NCBI RefSeq assembly: GCF_014358015.1
Contig: NZ_JACONV010000002.1
Location: forward strand, 248,001-312,000
Length of the DNA: 64,000 bases
Direction of reading: 5' to 3'
Origin: Pseudomonas triticifolii
Lineage (GTDB): Bacteria; Pseudomonadota; Gammaproteobacteria; Pseudomonadales; Pseudomonadaceae
Under the pieces are notes generated by a model. The model worked only from the letters and a program-made list of their open reading frames with translations. It did not search any database and was not told the origin of the DNA. Of the stretch, positions 49,045 to 59,781 are shown one piece after another. Numbering within the stretch: position 1 is the stretch's first letter; every line of letters starts with the position of its first letter. The position numbers were made by a program, and so were the translations under genes.

Positions 49045-50196
49045 TTACTTGATGGTCAGGGCTTCCAGTTTGCCGCTGTTGCCATACACGTAAATCATGT
49101 CTCCAACCACCAGCGGACGGGCACGCAGCCCATCGCTGTCGATGCGCTGACGCCCCACGAAACGACCATCCACCTGGCTCAACAGGTGAAGATAGCCTTC
49201 CATATCGCCGACTGCGATGTAGCTGGAAAACACTTCCGGCGCGCCCAACTGGCGACGGGCCAGAGATTCGTTGCTCCACAAGGCGGAGGAAGAACGCTCG
49301 TCGATACCTTCGACCGTACCGGAGGCCAGCGTCGCGTAGACGCTGCCGAAGCCCTGGGCAACACCCGAGTAGCTCGACGCATCACGCTGCCAGAGAACAC
49401 GACCGCTTTCCAGTTCCAGACCCGCAACACGGCCCTGATAAGTCGCGACGTACAGTGTACCGCCGGACAGCAACAGGCCGCCGTCGATATCAACCACACG
49501 ATCCAGCTCCGAGCGACCTTGCGGCACCGCTACGCGCTGCTCCCAGATCGGCACGCCGTTGGTGATGTCCAGCGCGACCACCTTGCCAGTGGACAGACCT
49601 GCTACCGCAAGGCGATTGGTCGCCAGCGGTGCGCCTGTACCACGCAGGGTCAGTACGGCCGGCGTGCTTTCGTAGATCCAAAGCTGGGAACCGGTGGAGG
49701 CATCGAAGCCGACCACGCGATCATCCTGAGTCTGAACCACGACAACGCTGCCGTTGGTAGCAGGCGGAGCCAGCACTTCACTGGTGACGCGAGCGCGCCA
49801 TTTTTCTTCACCGGTGGTTGCGTCCATGGCGACCACTTCACCCTTGAGGGTGCCGATCATCACCAGGCCGTAACCCACACCAACCGCGCCGGACACCGGA
49901 AGATCGAGATCCTTCTTCCAGATCACGTCGCCGGTCAGGCGGTCCAGCGATACGATTTCGCCCGTGACGTCGGCCGCATAGATGCGATCGCCATCGATGG
50001 CCGGAACCAGCATGTTGTAAGTCTTGCCCTGGCCGTCACCGATGGAGCGGCTCCACTGCTTCTGCAGGACCACTTCTTCCTTGAAATCGGTCAGCTCGGC
50101 TGGCGGCAATTCCTTCTTGCTATTGCTGCTGCAACCCGCGGCCAGAATGGCCAGAGCCAGCAATGCTGCATGTTTCCAACGAATCACGTCACGCAT
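49045..50196 (-). CDS. bamB: outer membrane protein assembly factor BamB
   Basis: BamB is the beta-propeller lipoprotein of the BAM complex that folds outer membrane proteins. The 383-residue product has a lipoprotein signal (ALLALAILAAGCSS), then repeated WD/PQQ-like blades (for example GDVIWKKDLDLPVSGAVGVG, TGEEKWRARVTSEVLAPP, SGRVLWQRDASSYSG). The start overlaps the end of yfgM by 8 nt, an operon feature seen in many gamma-proteobacteria. Confidence 0.96.
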   Translation of the reverse strand: MRDVIRWKHAALLALAILAAGCSSNSKKELPPAELTDFKEEVVLQKQWSRSIGDGQGKTYNMLVPAIDGDRIYAADVTGEIVSLDRLTGDVIWKKDLDLPVSGAVGVGYGLVMIGTLKGEVVAMDATTGEEKWRARVTSEVLAPPATNGSVVVVQTQDDRVVGFDASTGSQLWIYESTPAVLTLRGTGAPLATNRLAVAGLSTGKVVALDITNGVPIWEQRVAVPQGRSELDRVVDIDGGLLLSGGTLYVATYQGRVAGLELESGRVLWQRDASSYSGVAQGFGSVYATLASGTVEGIDERSSSALWSNESLARRQLGAPEVFSSYIAVGDMEGYLHLLSQVDGRFVGRQRIDSDGLRARPLVVGDMIYVYGNSGKLEALTIK

Positions 50197-50830
50197 CCCC
50201 TTTCGCCAGATCGTCGAGCTTCATTTGCAGGCCGCCCACCGCTGCGTCTTCGGACAGAGCAGATTTGGCCTTTTGGTATGCAGCATGTGCCTCGTCGGTA
50301 CGACCCAGCTGTACCAGCAGGTCACCCTTGAGTTCTTCACGGCTGGCCAGGAACGATTTATCCGCATCGCCTGCCAGCAGTTTCAGCGCGTCATCCGCCT
50401 TGTTTTGTGCAGCCAGCACGCGAGCCAGACGCTGGCGGGCAATTTCACCCAGCGTGTCGTTGGCAGGCTTGTCGGCAACCGCTTTGAGCTCTGCGGCCGC
50501 GTCGTCAAGTTTACCGGCATCCACGGCCACTTTGGCGACGAAAAGACTGCCGAACTGCGCGTAAGTCGTGCCGCCGTATTCGCTTTTCAGCTTGCCGGAT
50601 ATTTCGGCGACACGTGTGGTGTCTGCCTGGCCGCTGGGCGTCAGTGCGGTTTCGAGCAACTGCTGATAGAGCATCGAGGCGCCTTGCGACTGATTGGCCT
50701 GATACCTGTGCCAGAACTGCCAGCCAAGAACTACGACCAACGCCAGCAAACCACCTGTTACCAGGGGTTTGCCGTTGCGCTGCCACCAGTCCTTCATTAC
50801 TGCCAGCTCATCATCTTCGGAACTCGACAC
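50189..50830 (-). CDS. yfgM: YfgM-like TPR membrane protein (SecYEG accessory)
   Basis: A 213-residue protein with a cytoplasmic N-terminus (MSSSEDDELAVMKDWWQRNG), one membrane helix (VTGGLLALVVVLGWQFW, about 22-40) and a periplasmic TPR-like domain (AKVAVDAGKLDDAAAELKAV). YfgM in E. coli binds PpiD and SecYEG. It lies between hisS and bamB as in other gamma-proteobacteria and overlaps bamB by 8 nt. Confidence 0.9.
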   Translation of the reverse strand: MSSSEDDELAVMKDWWQRNGKPLVTGGLLALVVVLGWQFWHRYQANQSQGASMLYQQLLETALTPSGQADTTRVAEISGKLKSEYGGTTYAQFGSLFVAKVAVDAGKLDDAAAELKAVADKPANDTLGEIARQRLARVLAAQNKADDALKLLAGDADKSFLASREELKGDLLVQLGRTDEAHAAYQKAKSALSEDAAVGGLQMKLDDLAKGDA

Positions 50831-50869
50831 CCCAATACTCCTATTCGCTAAAACGGCTGTTAATCAGCT

Positions 50870-52159
50870 TCAACCCTGCACGATGCAGGAGGCCAGGTGC
50901 TCGGACAGAGCATCCCAGGCAATATTTTGTTGTTCACCCTGACCACGCAGGGGTTTGACACCAATGATCTTCTGGGCGAGCTCTTCTTCGCCGAGGATCA
51001 GAGCATACAGCGCGCCACTCTTGTCGGCCTTCTTGAACTGGCTCTTGAAGCTGCCGGCTCCGGCGTTGACCTGCAGACGAAGGTTCGGCATGCGGTCACG
51101 CAATTGCTCGGCCAGCGTCAGCCCGGCAAGTTCAGCCGCTTCGCCGAACGCGCAGAGGTACACATCCACCTGACGGGAAATCTCTTCGGGGATCTGCTCA
51201 AGGGTTTCCAACAGCAGCACCAGACGCTCGATACCCATCGCAAAACCGACACCTGCAGTCGGCTTGCCGCCCATCTGCTCGACCAGACCGTCGTAACGAC
51301 CGCCCGCACAGACAGTGCCCTGAGCACCCAGTTGATCGGTGACCCATTCGAAAACGGTCTTGCTGTAGTAATCCAGCCCGCGCACCAGCTTGGGGTTGAT
51401 CACATACGGAATACCGGCAGCGTCCAGACGGGCTTTCAGGCCCTCGAAGTGCACGCGGGATTCTTCGTCCAGATAATCAGCCAGCTTCGGCGCATCCACC
51501 AGCACCGCCTGAGTTTCGGGATGCTTGGTGTCGAGCACGCGCAGCGGGTTGGTTTTCAGGCGGCGCTGGCTGTCCTCGTCCAGTTGATCGAGACGGGCCG
51601 ACAGAAACGCCACCAGAGCGTCGCGGTAACGCGCTCGCGCTTCGCTCGTGCCCAGGCTGTTAAGTTCAAGCTTGACCGCGTTACGGATGCCCAGCATGCC
51701 CCACAGGCGCCAGGTCATGACGATCAGCTCGGCGTCGATGTCCGGACCATCGAGGTTGAAGACTTCCACGCCAATCTGGTGAAACTGGCGATAACGGCCT
51801 TTCTGCGGACGTTCGTGGCGGAACATCGGACCGATGTACCACAGCTTCTGCACCTGACCACCGCCCGTGATGCCGTGCTCGAGCACGGCACGCACGCATG
51901 CCGCAGTCCCTTCAGGGCGCAGGGTCAGAGAGTCACCGTTGCGGTCTGCAAAGGTGTACATCTCTTTCTCGACGATATCGGTGACTTCGCCGATGGAGCG
52001 TTTGAACAGGTCGGTGAACTCGACGATCGGCATGCGGATCTGCCGATAACCGTAGTTATCCAGCAGACGCGAAACAGTGCCCTCGAAGTGGCGCCACAGA
52101 GGCGTCTGCTCGGGCAGGATGTCGTTCATGCCACGAATGGCTTGCAGAGACTTACTCAC
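50870..52159 (-). CDS. hisS: histidyl-tRNA synthetase
   Basis: Class II synthetase charging tRNA-His. The 429-residue protein begins [18 protein letters not shown]. It has motif 2 ([23 protein letters not shown]), the histidine-A motif [15 protein letters not shown], motif 3 ([11 protein letters not shown]) and the C-terminal anticodon-binding domain. It is 22 nt downstream of ispG and 39 nt upstream of yfgM in a continuous operon. Confidence 0.97.
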   Translation of the reverse strand: MSKSLQAIRGMNDILPEQTPLWRHFEGTVSRLLDNYGYRQIRMPIVEFTDLFKRSIGEVTDIVEKEMYTFADRNGDSLTLRPEGTAACVRAVLEHGITGGGQVQKLWYIGPMFRHERPQKGRYRQFHQIGVEVFNLDGPDIDAELIVMTWRLWGMLGIRNAVKLELNSLGTSEARARYRDALVAFLSARLDQLDEDSQRRLKTNPLRVLDTKHPETQAVLVDAPKLADYLDEESRVHFEGLKARLDAAGIPYVINPKLVRGLDYYSKTVFEWVTDQLGAQGTVCAGGRYDGLVEQMGGKPTAGVGFAMGIERLVLLLETLEQIPEEISRQVDVYLCAFGEAAELAGLTLAEQLRDRMPNLRLQVNAGAGSFKSQFKKADKSGALYALILGEEELAQKIIGVKPLRGQGEQQNIAWDALSEHLASCIVQG

Positions 52160-52181
52160 AAAAAATCCTTAGCAATACGGG

Positions 52182-53291
52182 TTAGCTGCGCACGATGACC
52201 GATGCGTCAGCTTCGACCTTTTGAGCCGCTTTCTCGCGAATCAAGCGTTCAAGCTCGTCCACGAGATTATCGTTGGTCAGCTTCTGTGCGGGCTTGCCGT
52301 CGATGTAGATCAGGTTCGGCGTGCCACCGGTGAGGCCGACATGAGCCTCCTTGGCTTCGCCAGGACCATTGACCACACAACCGATAACGGCGACATCCAG
52401 CGGCACCAGCAAATCTTCGAGACGACCTTCCAGCTCGTTCATGGTCTTGACCACATCGAAGTTCTGCCGCGAGCAGCTCGGGCAGGCGATGAAGTTGATG
52501 CCACGGGAACGAAGGCGCAACGATTTGAGGATGTCGTAACCTACCTTCACCTCTTCGACCGGATCAGCGGCCAGCGAGATGCGGATAGTATCGCCAATTC
52601 CTTCGGCGAGCAGCATACCTAGGCCGACGGCCGATTTCACTGTGCCTGAACGCAATCCGCCCGCCTCGGTGATACCAAGGTGCAACGGCTGGACGATCTG
52701 TTTGGCCAGCAGACGGTAGGCTTCCACAGCCATGAACACGTCCGAAGCCTTCACACTGACCTTGAAATCCTGAAAATTCAGACGTTCCAGGTGCTCGACA
52801 TGGCGCAGTGCCGATTCGACCAGCGCGGCGGGCGTAGGCTCGCCGTACTTCTTTTGCAGGTCTTTTTCCAGCGAGCCGGCGTTGACGCCGATGCGGATCG
52901 GAATACCGCGGTCACGTGCGGCATCGACCACGGCACGCACACGGTCCTCGCGACCGATGTTGCCAGGGTTGATGCGCAGGCAGTCCACACCCAGCTCAGC
53001 CACGCGCAAGGCGATCTTGTAGTCGAAGTGGATATCGGCAACCAGCGGCACCTTGACCAGCTGCTTGATTCGGCCAAACGCTTCGGCGGCGTCCATGTCC
53101 GGCACGGAAACGCGCACGATGTCGACGCCCGCGGCTTCCAGCCGGTTGATCTGGGCGACCGTGGCCGCCACATCATTGGTGTCACTGTTGGTCATGCTCT
53201 GCACCGCAATCGGGGCATCGCCGCCGACAGGAACAGAGCCCACCCAGATTTTTCTGGATTCGCGACGTTTGATCGGAGATTCGCCGTGCAT
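52182..53291 (-). CDS. ispG: 4-hydroxy-3-methylbut-2-en-1-yl diphosphate synthase
   Basis: IspG (GcpE) makes HMBPP from MEcPP in the MEP isoprenoid pathway using a [4Fe-4S] cluster. The 369-residue protein has a TIM-barrel half and a C-terminal cluster domain whose cysteines are visible in [13 protein letters not shown] and [17 protein letters not shown]. It starts 3 nt after the rodZ stop. Its need for an Fe-S cluster is in keeping with being encoded downstream of the isc genes. Confidence 0.97.
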   Translation of the reverse strand: MHGESPIKRRESRKIWVGSVPVGGDAPIAVQSMTNSDTNDVAATVAQINRLEAAGVDIVRVSVPDMDAAEAFGRIKQLVKVPLVADIHFDYKIALRVAELGVDCLRINPGNIGREDRVRAVVDAARDRGIPIRIGVNAGSLEKDLQKKYGEPTPAALVESALRHVEHLERLNFQDFKVSVKASDVFMAVEAYRLLAKQIVQPLHLGITEAGGLRSGTVKSAVGLGMLLAEGIGDTIRISLAADPVEEVKVGYDILKSLRLRSRGINFIACPSCSRQNFDVVKTMNELEGRLEDLLVPLDVAVIGCVVNGPGEAKEAHVGLTGGTPNLIYIDGKPAQKLTNDNLVDELERLIREKAAQKVEADASVIVRS

Positions 53292-53294
53292 GAC

Positions 53295-54299
53295 TTATTG
53301 CCCTAGTTTCAGGCGAGCAGTTTCGCCGCTGGTAAAAGGAGCCACGTCTACAGGCTGACCGTTGTAGCTGACTTGCGCACCGCGTGCGAAACCCAGACGC
53401 AGGGTCAGCGGCGGCTTGCCGTTGACGTCCAGGCTTTCGCCCTTGCGCTTGAGACCGCTGACCAACACCTTGCCGTTGCCGTCCGTCACCTGGGTCCAGC
53501 AATCTGCGGTGAACTGCACATTGACCTGACCGGCACCTGCCACCATCGGCGCAGGCTGTTCGGCGGGTGTGGTCGGCATCGACGGAACGACAGGCGCAAC
53601 AGAAGGCATCTGCGCCGTGGTCGCCGGAGGTGTTGCGGTAGCTGCAGGCGTCTGCGTGTGCGCAGGCGCGTTGACGGTTGGAGCCGGAACGACAGGCGTA
53701 GCGTTCTGGGTTTCACTGGCCGGCGTTCCGGTATTCAACGGCAACGTGGTCTGACCGGCGGTCTGATTCTCGACAACGGCCTGGTCCTCAGGCTCATCCA
53801 GCGGATGAATCTGGGTCGTGCCGTCAGCGCTTTCGACTTCTACGTGTTCAAGGTTGAGCCCGGACTGATCCTTGCCGCGCAGGGTGGCCTGATCCTGCCA
53901 CCAGACGAAACCACCGCCTACCAGCACCACTAGCAGCAATAGACTCACGATACGCAGAATGTTGTGCGACAGGCGAACGGGCTCTTCGATACGACCCAAT
54001 GCATGAACCGGGCTGCCTTTGCCGTCCGTACCGGTGAACTGGTCGAACTGCTCGACCAGCGCGGCCTGGTCAAGCTCCAGCAGTTTCGCGTAGGCGCGCA
54101 CATAGCCGCGGGCGAAAGTATGCCCGGGCAGCTTTTCAAAGTTCCCGTTTTCCAGGTGACTGAGCGAGGCCACAGTCAGGTTCATCCTCAACGCCACATC
54201 TGGCAGCGACCAGTTTCTGCTCTCGCGGACCTGGCGCAGGGTCTCCCCAGGATTCGTGCGGGTGGTTGCTACAACTTCGGGATGCGCCGCTTTCATCAT
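53295..54299 (-). CDS. rodZ: cytoskeleton protein RodZ
   Basis: RodZ anchors MreB and shapes the rod. The 334-residue protein has an N-terminal HTH_25 domain (LRQVRESRNWSLPDVALRMNLTVASLSHLENGNFEKLPG), one membrane helix (about 112-135, ILRIVSLLLLVVLVGGGFVWW), a Pro/Thr/Ala-rich periplasmic linker and a C-terminal DUF4115 domain (QFTADCWTQVTDGNGKVLVSGLKRKG). Its ATG overlaps the pilF stop (ATGATG). Confidence 0.92.
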   Translation of the reverse strand: MMKAAHPEVVATTRTNPGETLRQVRESRNWSLPDVALRMNLTVASLSHLENGNFEKLPGHTFARGYVRAYAKLLELDQAALVEQFDQFTGTDGKGSPVHALGRIEEPVRLSHNILRIVSLLLLVVLVGGGFVWWQDQATLRGKDQSGLNLEHVEVESADGTTQIHPLDEPEDQAVVENQTAGQTTLPLNTGTPASETQNATPVVPAPTVNAPAHTQTPAATATPPATTAQMPSVAPVVPSMPTTPAEQPAPMVAGAGQVNVQFTADCWTQVTDGNGKVLVSGLKRKGESLDVNGKPPLTLRLGFARGAQVSYNGQPVDVAPFTSGETARLKLGQ

Positions 54300-55054
54300 T
54301 GCTCCGACAGGTATTGCTGATATTCCGGCGTACCGGGATAGAGTCTTTTTAATTGCAGACCATAACTGGCTGCCTTGTTGCGGTCGTCATAAATTTTGGC
54401 CAACCGCGCACCTAGCAATAGACTACGTGCATTTTGCTCACTCAGTTGATTAAAGCGGTCGTAATAATCACGCGACGGCACATATTGCCCGTCTTCGTAA
54501 GACAACTCAGCCATTTCCAGCAGCGAGCGCGGTTGTTGACGGTCCAGGCGCAGGGCCTTGGTGAACTGCTCACGGGCCTGCTCACGGTTGCCGAGCTTGA
54601 GCGATGTCATGCCCAGGCTCTCGAAAACCCGTGAGCGCTCAGGGTAGAGGTTGTCGGCCGCGGCCTGCTCGAAGCGCTCGTAGGCTTCCTTGTAACGCCC
54701 CTGCTCGAACAGGAAACTACCGAAATTATTGACGATTCGTGTGTCATCGCGACTGGCGGACATCGCCTTGCGAAAATACTGTTCGGCGAGCTCTGGCTCC
54801 ATTTCGGCCTGAAAGACCAGTGCCAGCGCCGCGTTGGCCTGCGCATCCGAACCATCGAGCTCAAGGGCTTTCTTCAGAGGGACCTTGGCACGTTCGGTCT
54901 GACCCTGCTGAAGGTATCCGATACCCAACTGAACGTAAGCCTTGCGCGCCTCTTCACGACCCTGAGAGGTCGAGAGCGGATTGATATTGCCTGTCGAAAC
55001 GCAACCCACGAGCAGCATGACAGCACAGAGCAGCAATGAGGCGCGTACAGACAT
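54296..55054 (-). CDS. pilF: type IV pilus biogenesis/stability protein PilF (PilW)
   Basis: PilF is the TPR pilotin lipoprotein that brings PilQ to the outer membrane. The 252-residue product has a lipoprotein signal ending LLVGCVST and six TPR repeats (for example AYVQLGIGYLQQGQTERAK, YFRKAMSASRDDTRIVNNFG). Start MSVRASLLLC is the signal peptide start; an in-frame extension of 23 residues is rejected. It lies 25 nt after rlmN. Confidence 0.94.
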   Translation of the reverse strand: MSVRASLLLCAVMLLVGCVSTGNINPLSTSQGREEARKAYVQLGIGYLQQGQTERAKVPLKKALELDGSDAQANAALALVFQAEMEPELAEQYFRKAMSASRDDTRIVNNFGSFLFEQGRYKEAYERFEQAAADNLYPERSRVFESLGMTSLKLGNREQAREQFTKALRLDRQQPRSLLEMAELSYEDGQYVPSRDYYDRFNQLSEQNARSLLLGARLAKIYDDRNKAASYGLQLKRLYPGTPEYQQYLSEQ

Positions 55055-55079
55055 GAGATCCCTCTTGGCGGTGTCGCGG

Positions 55080-56228
55080 TCAGGTTCGGGTTGCTGCGCC
55101 TGGCGCTGTATCGGCCTCGGCACTCAACTCACGCACGGCAATGTAGCGCTCGCTACGGCGCGTGCGATCCATCACCTGCCCGACCAACTGGCCGCATGCA
55201 GCATCGATGTCTTCACCGCGCGTGGTACGCACAGTGACGTTGTAGCCAGCCTGATGCAACAGATCCTGAAAACGACGGATCGCATTGTTGCTCGGACGCT
55301 CGTACCCGGAGTGCGGGAACGGGTTGAACGGGATCAGGTTGATCTTGCAGGGCGTGTCCTTGAGCAACTCGATCATCTCGACGGCATGCTCGACCTTGTC
55401 GTTGATGTCCTTGAGCATGGTGTACTCGATGGTGAGCACACGCTTTTCGCCCAGATTCGACATGTAGCGACGGCAGGATTCGAGCAGCATCTTGAGCGGG
55501 TATTTCTTGTTGATCGGCACCAACTGGTTGCGCAGCGCGTCATTGGGCGCGTGCAGCGACAGGGCCAGCGACACATCGATGTGCTTGGACAGCTCATCGA
55601 TCATCGGCACCACGCCTGAGGTGGACAGTGTCACCCGACGTTTGGAAATGCCATACCCCAGGTCATCCATCATCAGATGCATGGCGGCAATGACATTATC
55701 GAAGTTCAGCAGTGGCTCACCCATGCCCATCATCACCACGTTGGTGATGGCACGGTCGACGGTTGCCGGGACACTGCCAAAGGATTTGTTGGCAATCCAC
55801 ACCTGGCCGATGACTTCGGCGGCGGTGAGGTTGCTGTTGAAGCCTTGCTTGCCGGTGGAGCAGAAACTGCAATCCAGGGCACAGCCCGCCTGGGAAGACA
55901 CGCACAGTGTGCCGCGCTTGCCCTGCGGAATATAGACGGTCTCGACGCAGCTGCCGGACTCGACACGCACCACCCATTTACGGGTGCCGTCGCTCGAAAT
56001 GTCCTCGCTGACGACTTCAGGACCGCGAACTTCAGCGCAGGCCTTGAGCTTTTCGCGCAGGGCCTTGCTGACGTTCGTCATGGCGTCGAAATCATCGACG
56101 CCAAAGTGGTGAATCCACTTCATGACCTGACCGGCACGGAAGCGCTTCTCCCCGATAGAGTCGAAGAATTTTTCCATTTCCAGTTGAGTCAGACCCAACA
56201 GGTTGGTTTTACCAGTCGATGCAATCAT
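55080..56228 (-). CDS. rlmN: dual-specificity 23S rRNA/tRNA A2-methyltransferase RlmN
   Basis: Radical SAM enzyme that methylates A2503 of 23S rRNA and A37 of some tRNAs. The 382-residue protein has the radical SAM cluster motif [15 protein letters not shown] (CxxxCxxC), the [12 protein letters not shown] loop and a methyl-transfer cysteine near the C-terminus (DIDAACGQL). AAGGGTG before ATG 56228 decides the start. It is 31 nt downstream of ndk. Confidence 0.96.
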   Translation of the reverse strand: MIASTGKTNLLGLTQLEMEKFFDSIGEKRFRAGQVMKWIHHFGVDDFDAMTNVSKALREKLKACAEVRGPEVVSEDISSDGTRKWVVRVESGSCVETVYIPQGKRGTLCVSSQAGCALDCSFCSTGKQGFNSNLTAAEVIGQVWIANKSFGSVPATVDRAITNVVMMGMGEPLLNFDNVIAAMHLMMDDLGYGISKRRVTLSTSGVVPMIDELSKHIDVSLALSLHAPNDALRNQLVPINKKYPLKMLLESCRRYMSNLGEKRVLTIEYTMLKDINDKVEHAVEMIELLKDTPCKINLIPFNPFPHSGYERPSNNAIRRFQDLLHQAGYNVTVRTTRGEDIDAACGQLVGQVMDRTRRSERYIAVRELSAEADTAPGAATRT

Positions 56229-56259
56229 GAATTCACCCTTCACTCGTGAGTCGCAAGAC

Positions 56260-56685
56260 TTAGCGAGTGGTTACCTCGGTAGCTGCGAAGAAGTACGAGA
56301 TTTCGCGAGCAGCGGCTGCTTCGGAATCGGAACCGTGAACAGCGTTGGCATCGATGGAATCAGCGAAGTCAGCACGGATGGTGCCGGCAGCAGCTTCTTT
56401 AGGGTTGGTAGCGCCCATCAGCTCACGGTTCAGAGCGATAGCGTTTTCGCCTTCCAGAACCTGAACGACAACCGGACCGGAAATCATGAACGCAACCAGG
56501 TCACCGAAGAAACCACGAGCGCTGTGCTCAGCGTAGAAACCTTCAGCTTCAGCCTTGGACAGCTGCTTCAGCTTGGAAGCAACGACGCGCAGACCGGCTT
56601 TTTCAAAACGAGTGGTGATCTCGCCGATTACGTTCTTTGCAACGGCGTCAGGCTTGATGATGGAGAAAGTACGTTGAACAGCCAT
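56260..56685 (-). CDS. ndk: nucleoside diphosphate kinase
   Basis: Ndk balances NTP pools by a phospho-histidine mechanism. The 141-residue product begins [18 protein letters not shown] and has the family motif ending [16 protein letters not shown], where the His is the phosphate acceptor. It has its own promoter inside the upstream terminator hairpin (see 56733-56761). Confidence 0.98.
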   Translation of the reverse strand: MAVQRTFSIIKPDAVAKNVIGEITTRFEKAGLRVVASKLKQLSKAEAEGFYAEHSARGFFGDLVAFMISGPVVVQVLEGENAIALNRELMGATNPKEAAAGTIRADFADSIDANAVHGSDSEAAAAREISYFFAATEVTTR

Positions 56686-56715
56686 GGTGAAACTCCAGAA
56701 ACAGTGATTGAAGCG

Positions 56716-56746
56716 AAAAATTAAACCCGCGAATTATACGCGGGTT
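56716..56746 (-). terminator. terminator of the isc operon
   Basis: On the minus strand AACCCGCG (56739-56746) and CGCGGGTT (56724-56731) form an 8-bp stem around TATAATT, followed by TAATTTTTC. It lies 36 nt past iscX. Confidence 0.8.
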
Positions 56747-56761
56747 CTGGTGTATTGCCTA
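56733..56761 (-). promoter_or_regulatory. ndk promoter overlapping the isc terminator
   Basis: The -10 TATAAT (56733-56738) is the loop of the terminator hairpin. TAGGCA (56756-56761) lies 17 nt upstream as -35 (4 of 6 consensus). The ndk leader would be about 40 nt. Confidence 0.6.
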
Positions 56762-56781
56762 ACTGCGTAAGTAACTGAACG

Positions 56782-56982
56782 TCAATCCGCCTCGTCTTCC
56801 CAGGCGGTCTGGATCGCTTCGAGGACTTTCTCCCCGCCACGATCGCGCTCATCCTCGAAGTCGGGAAGCGCCATGACCAGATCGCGCAATTTGACGAAAT
56901 TCAATGAAAACGGATTGGTATCCGGGTATTTATCGGCCAATTGAATAGCGATTTCCTGCACATCGACCCATTTGAGGCTCAT
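56782..56982 (-). CDS. iscX: Fe-S cluster assembly protein IscX
   Basis: IscX is a small acidic protein that binds IscS and Fe2+ and regulates cluster assembly. The 66-residue product begins MSLKWVDVQEIAIQLADKYPDTNP and ends WEDEAD, typical of the family. It is the last gene of the isc operon, 14 nt after fdx, and is followed by a terminator. Confidence 0.96.
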   Translation of the reverse strand: MSLKWVDVQEIAIQLADKYPDTNPFSLNFVKLRDLVMALPDFEDERDRGGEKVLEAIQTAWEDEAD

Positions 56983-56996
56983 GAGCGTTCCTTGAA

Positions 56997-57338
56997 TCAG
57001 TGCGGCGCTTCGGCAGCGTGGTTGAGCGAGTATTTTGGTATTTCGACGGTCAGGTCTTCAGTGCCGACAATCGCCTGACAGGATAGACGCGATTGAGCTT
57101 CAAGACCCCAGGCTTTGTCCAGCATGTCTTCTTCCAGCTCGTCGGCTTCGTTCAGCGAGTTGAAGCCTTCGCGAATGACGCAGTGGCAGGTCGTGCAGGC
57201 ACAGACACCGCCGCAGGCGCTTTCGATCTCGATGTGGTGCTCGTGAGCAATCTCGAGGATAGACGTACCGGGCTCAACCTCTACAACCAGCCCGTCCGGG
57301 CAATGCTCGGCGTGGGGCAGAAAAATCACCTGCGGCAT
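56997..57338 (-). CDS. fdx: [2Fe-2S] ferredoxin, Isc type
   Basis: Adrenodoxin-like ferredoxin that supplies electrons for cluster assembly. The 113-residue product has the cluster motif CGGVCACTTCHC (Cys-x5-Cys-x2-Cys) and a distal Cys in SRLSCQAIV. It follows hscA by 3 nt and is part of the isc operon. Confidence 0.97.
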   Translation of the reverse strand: MPQVIFLPHAEHCPDGLVVEVEPGTSILEIAHEHHIEIESACGGVCACTTCHCVIREGFNSLNEADELEEDMLDKAWGLEAQSRLSCQAIVGTEDLTVEIPKYSLNHAAEAPH

Positions 57339-57341
57339 CAG

Positions 57342-59204
57342 TTATTCCTCAATTTCATTCAGATTGCGCCCGGCCAGCGCGGCTTTTACCGTCGAATCAA
57401 GGCGGCGGGCAGCAAATGCATCGGTCACTTGCGACAGACGTTTGGTCTGCTGCTCGATGGCATGAGCATCGGTGCCTTGCATCAATTCACGTAATTCGTC
57501 CATTTGCAGGTTGATGACCAGCCGCTCTTCCTCATCGAGAAGACGCTCGCCATCGGCATCCAGCGCGCCCTGCACCGCTTCAAGCAGGCGCTCGGCGTCG
57601 ACCTGATGCTCACGCAGCATGCGGGCGACCTTGTCATCACCGGCATACTCGAAGGAATCCTTGAGCATGCGGGTGATTTCGCCATCGGTCAGACCGTAAG
57701 AAGGCTTGACCTGAATGCTCGCCTCGATGCCCGAGCCAAGCTCACGCGCCGAAACATTCAACAGACCGTCGGCATCCACCTGGAAGGTGACGCGGATCTT
57801 GGCCGCACCCGCCACCATCGGCGGAATGCCACGCAGCTCGAAGCGCGCCAGCGAACGGCAATCGCTGATCAGCTCGCGTTCACCTTGCAGCACATGAATC
57901 ATCATGGCCGTCTGGCCATCTTTATAAGTGGTGAAGTCCTGACCGCGCGCCACAGGAATCGTGGTGTTGCGCGGAATGACCTTCTCCATCAGCCCACCCA
58001 TGGTTTCCAGCCCCAGCGAGAGCGGAATCACATCGAGCAGCAGCAATTCTTCGCCGTCCCGTTTGTTGCCAGCCAGGGTATCGGCCTGGATCGCGGCCCC
58101 GATGGCCACCACTTGATCCGGGTCAATTTCGGTCAACGGCTGACGGCCGAACAGCTCGGCGACGGCTTCACGTACACGCGGCACGCGAGTCGAGCCGCCG
58201 ACCATGACAACCGCTTCGACTTCTTCAAGCTCGATCCCGGTATCACGTACGGCACGGCGACAGGCTTTAAGGCTGCGGGCGACCATTGGCTCGACCATCG
58301 CGTTGAACACTTCGCGTGTCAGCGCTCCCTGCCACTCGCCGTACGTGACATCGACAGTATCGGTATCCGTCAGGGCTTCCTTGGCTGCGCACGCTGCCTG
58401 CAACAGGCTGCGCTGGGCAGAAGGTGCCAGGTCGGCAGACAGACCTGCCTCGGCGACAATCCAGCTGGCAATCGCGTGGTCGAAATCATCGCCACCCAGC
58501 GCGGTGTCGCCACCCGTAGCCAATACTTCGAACACGCCGCCGGTCAGACGCAGGATCGAGATATCGAATGTGCCGCCACCCAGATCGTAAATAGCAACCA
58601 CGCCTTCGGCTTTCTGGTCCAGGCCATAGGCGACCGCAGCCGCAGTCGGCTCGTTGAGCAGACGCAGCACGTTGAGACCTGCCAGCCTGGCGGCGTCCTT
58701 GGTGGCCTGACGCTGCGCGTCATCGAAATAGGCCGGCACGGTGATGACCGCTCCCACCAGCTCGCCACCCAAGGACTCTTCAGCACGCTGACGCAATACC
58801 TTGAGAATATCAGCCGACACTTCCACCGGGCTTTTCGGCCCCTGGACGGTTTCGATGAAAGGCATGTGCGATTCGCCACCGACGAAGCGGTAAGGCAGCT
58901 GCTCACCCAATTGCTTGACGTCAGTCAGCCCACGCCCCATGAGACGCTTGACCGACAGCACCGTATTGAACGGATCCTGCGAGGCGGCGGCTTTGGCCGA
59001 TTGCCCGACTTCGACACGTTCAGCGTGGTAGCGAACGGCAGAAGGCAGGATGACCTCCCCTTGCGCGTCAGCCAGAGGCTCGGACAGGCCGCTGCGCACT
59101 GCAGCAACCAGAGAGTTGGTAGTGCCCAAGTCGATCCCCACAGCCAGACGGCGCTGATGCGGTTGAGGACTGAGGCCAGGTTCGGCGATCTGCAGTAAGG
59201 CCAT
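57342..59204 (-). CDS. hscA: Fe-S cluster assembly chaperone HscA
   Basis: Hsp70-type chaperone that, with HscB, helps transfer clusters from IscU. The 620-residue protein has the ATPase domain ([42 protein letters not shown]) and a substrate-binding domain (about 390-510, [18 protein letters not shown]). A helical lid completes it. It lies 45 nt after hscB and 3 nt before fdx. Confidence 0.97.
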   Translation of the reverse strand: MALLQIAEPGLSPQPHQRRLAVGIDLGTTNSLVAAVRSGLSEPLADAQGEVILPSAVRYHAERVEVGQSAKAAASQDPFNTVLSVKRLMGRGLTDVKQLGEQLPYRFVGGESHMPFIETVQGPKSPVEVSADILKVLRQRAEESLGGELVGAVITVPAYFDDAQRQATKDAARLAGLNVLRLLNEPTAAAVAYGLDQKAEGVVAIYDLGGGTFDISILRLTGGVFEVLATGGDTALGGDDFDHAIASWIVAEAGLSADLAPSAQRSLLQAACAAKEALTDTDTVDVTYGEWQGALTREVFNAMVEPMVARSLKACRRAVRDTGIELEEVEAVVMVGGSTRVPRVREAVAELFGRQPLTEIDPDQVVAIGAAIQADTLAGNKRDGEELLLLDVIPLSLGLETMGGLMEKVIPRNTTIPVARGQDFTTYKDGQTAMMIHVLQGERELISDCRSLARFELRGIPPMVAGAAKIRVTFQVDADGLLNVSARELGSGIEASIQVKPSYGLTDGEITRMLKDSFEYAGDDKVARMLREHQVDAERLLEAVQGALDADGERLLDEEERLVINLQMDELRELMQGTDAHAIEQQTKRLSQVTDAFAARRLDSTVKAALAGRNLNEIEE

Positions 59205-59249
59205 GCGTTTTCAGAATAATCACTGGCGTGCGGCCAAGGCAGCACGGGG

Positions 59250-59771
59250 TTAATCGTCGAGGCGCTCTTCTAGCTGGCGCACTTCGTGAGAAAGCTTGTC
59301 GAGAAACTGCATGCGCCGCATCAGCCTTTCGGCGTGCTCGCGCTGCGCAGCGTCATTCCAACAGGCAGCAAAGCTCTGGTTCAGTTCATCCTGAGCCACC
59401 TTGAGACGACGCTTGAACGTTGCCACTCCGGCAAGATCAGCTTCATCCTGCAGATCTTCAAGTTCTTCGCGCCATTGCATCTGCTGCAGAAGAAAGTCGG
59501 GATCGTGCACAGTGACCTCAAGAGGCACCTCGTTGCCATTCATGGCCAACAGGTAACGTGCCCGTTTAGGCGGGCTCTTGAGGGTCTGATAGGCTTCATT
59601 GAGGCTGGCGGAACGCTCAAGCGCCGTCCGTTGCTCACGCTCGGAAGCGTCGGCAAAGCGGTCGGGATGGACGCCACGCGCCAATTCGCGATAACGCGTC
59701 GCCAGATGATCGAGATCAAGCTCAAAATCGGGCTTGAGCTCGAACAAGGCGAAGTGACAGGGAGTACCCAC
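59250..59771 (-). CDS. hscB: Fe-S cluster co-chaperone HscB
   Basis: J-domain co-chaperone of HscA. The 173-residue product has an N-terminal J-domain with HPDRF and a C-terminal three-helix IscU-binding domain ([16 protein letters not shown]). I chose the GTG start at 59771 ([11 protein letters not shown]), which has GAGG about 8 nt upstream and leaves 10 nt to the iscA stop. The longer in-frame reading would overlap iscA. Confidence 0.95.
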   Translation of the reverse strand: MGTPCHFALFELKPDFELDLDHLATRYRELARGVHPDRFADASEREQRTALERSASLNEAYQTLKSPPKRARYLLAMNGNEVPLEVTVHDPDFLLQQMQWREELEDLQDEADLAGVATFKRRLKVAQDELNQSFAACWNDAAQREHAERLMRRMQFLDKLSHEVRQLEERLDD

Positions 59772-59781
59772 GATAAAAGCC

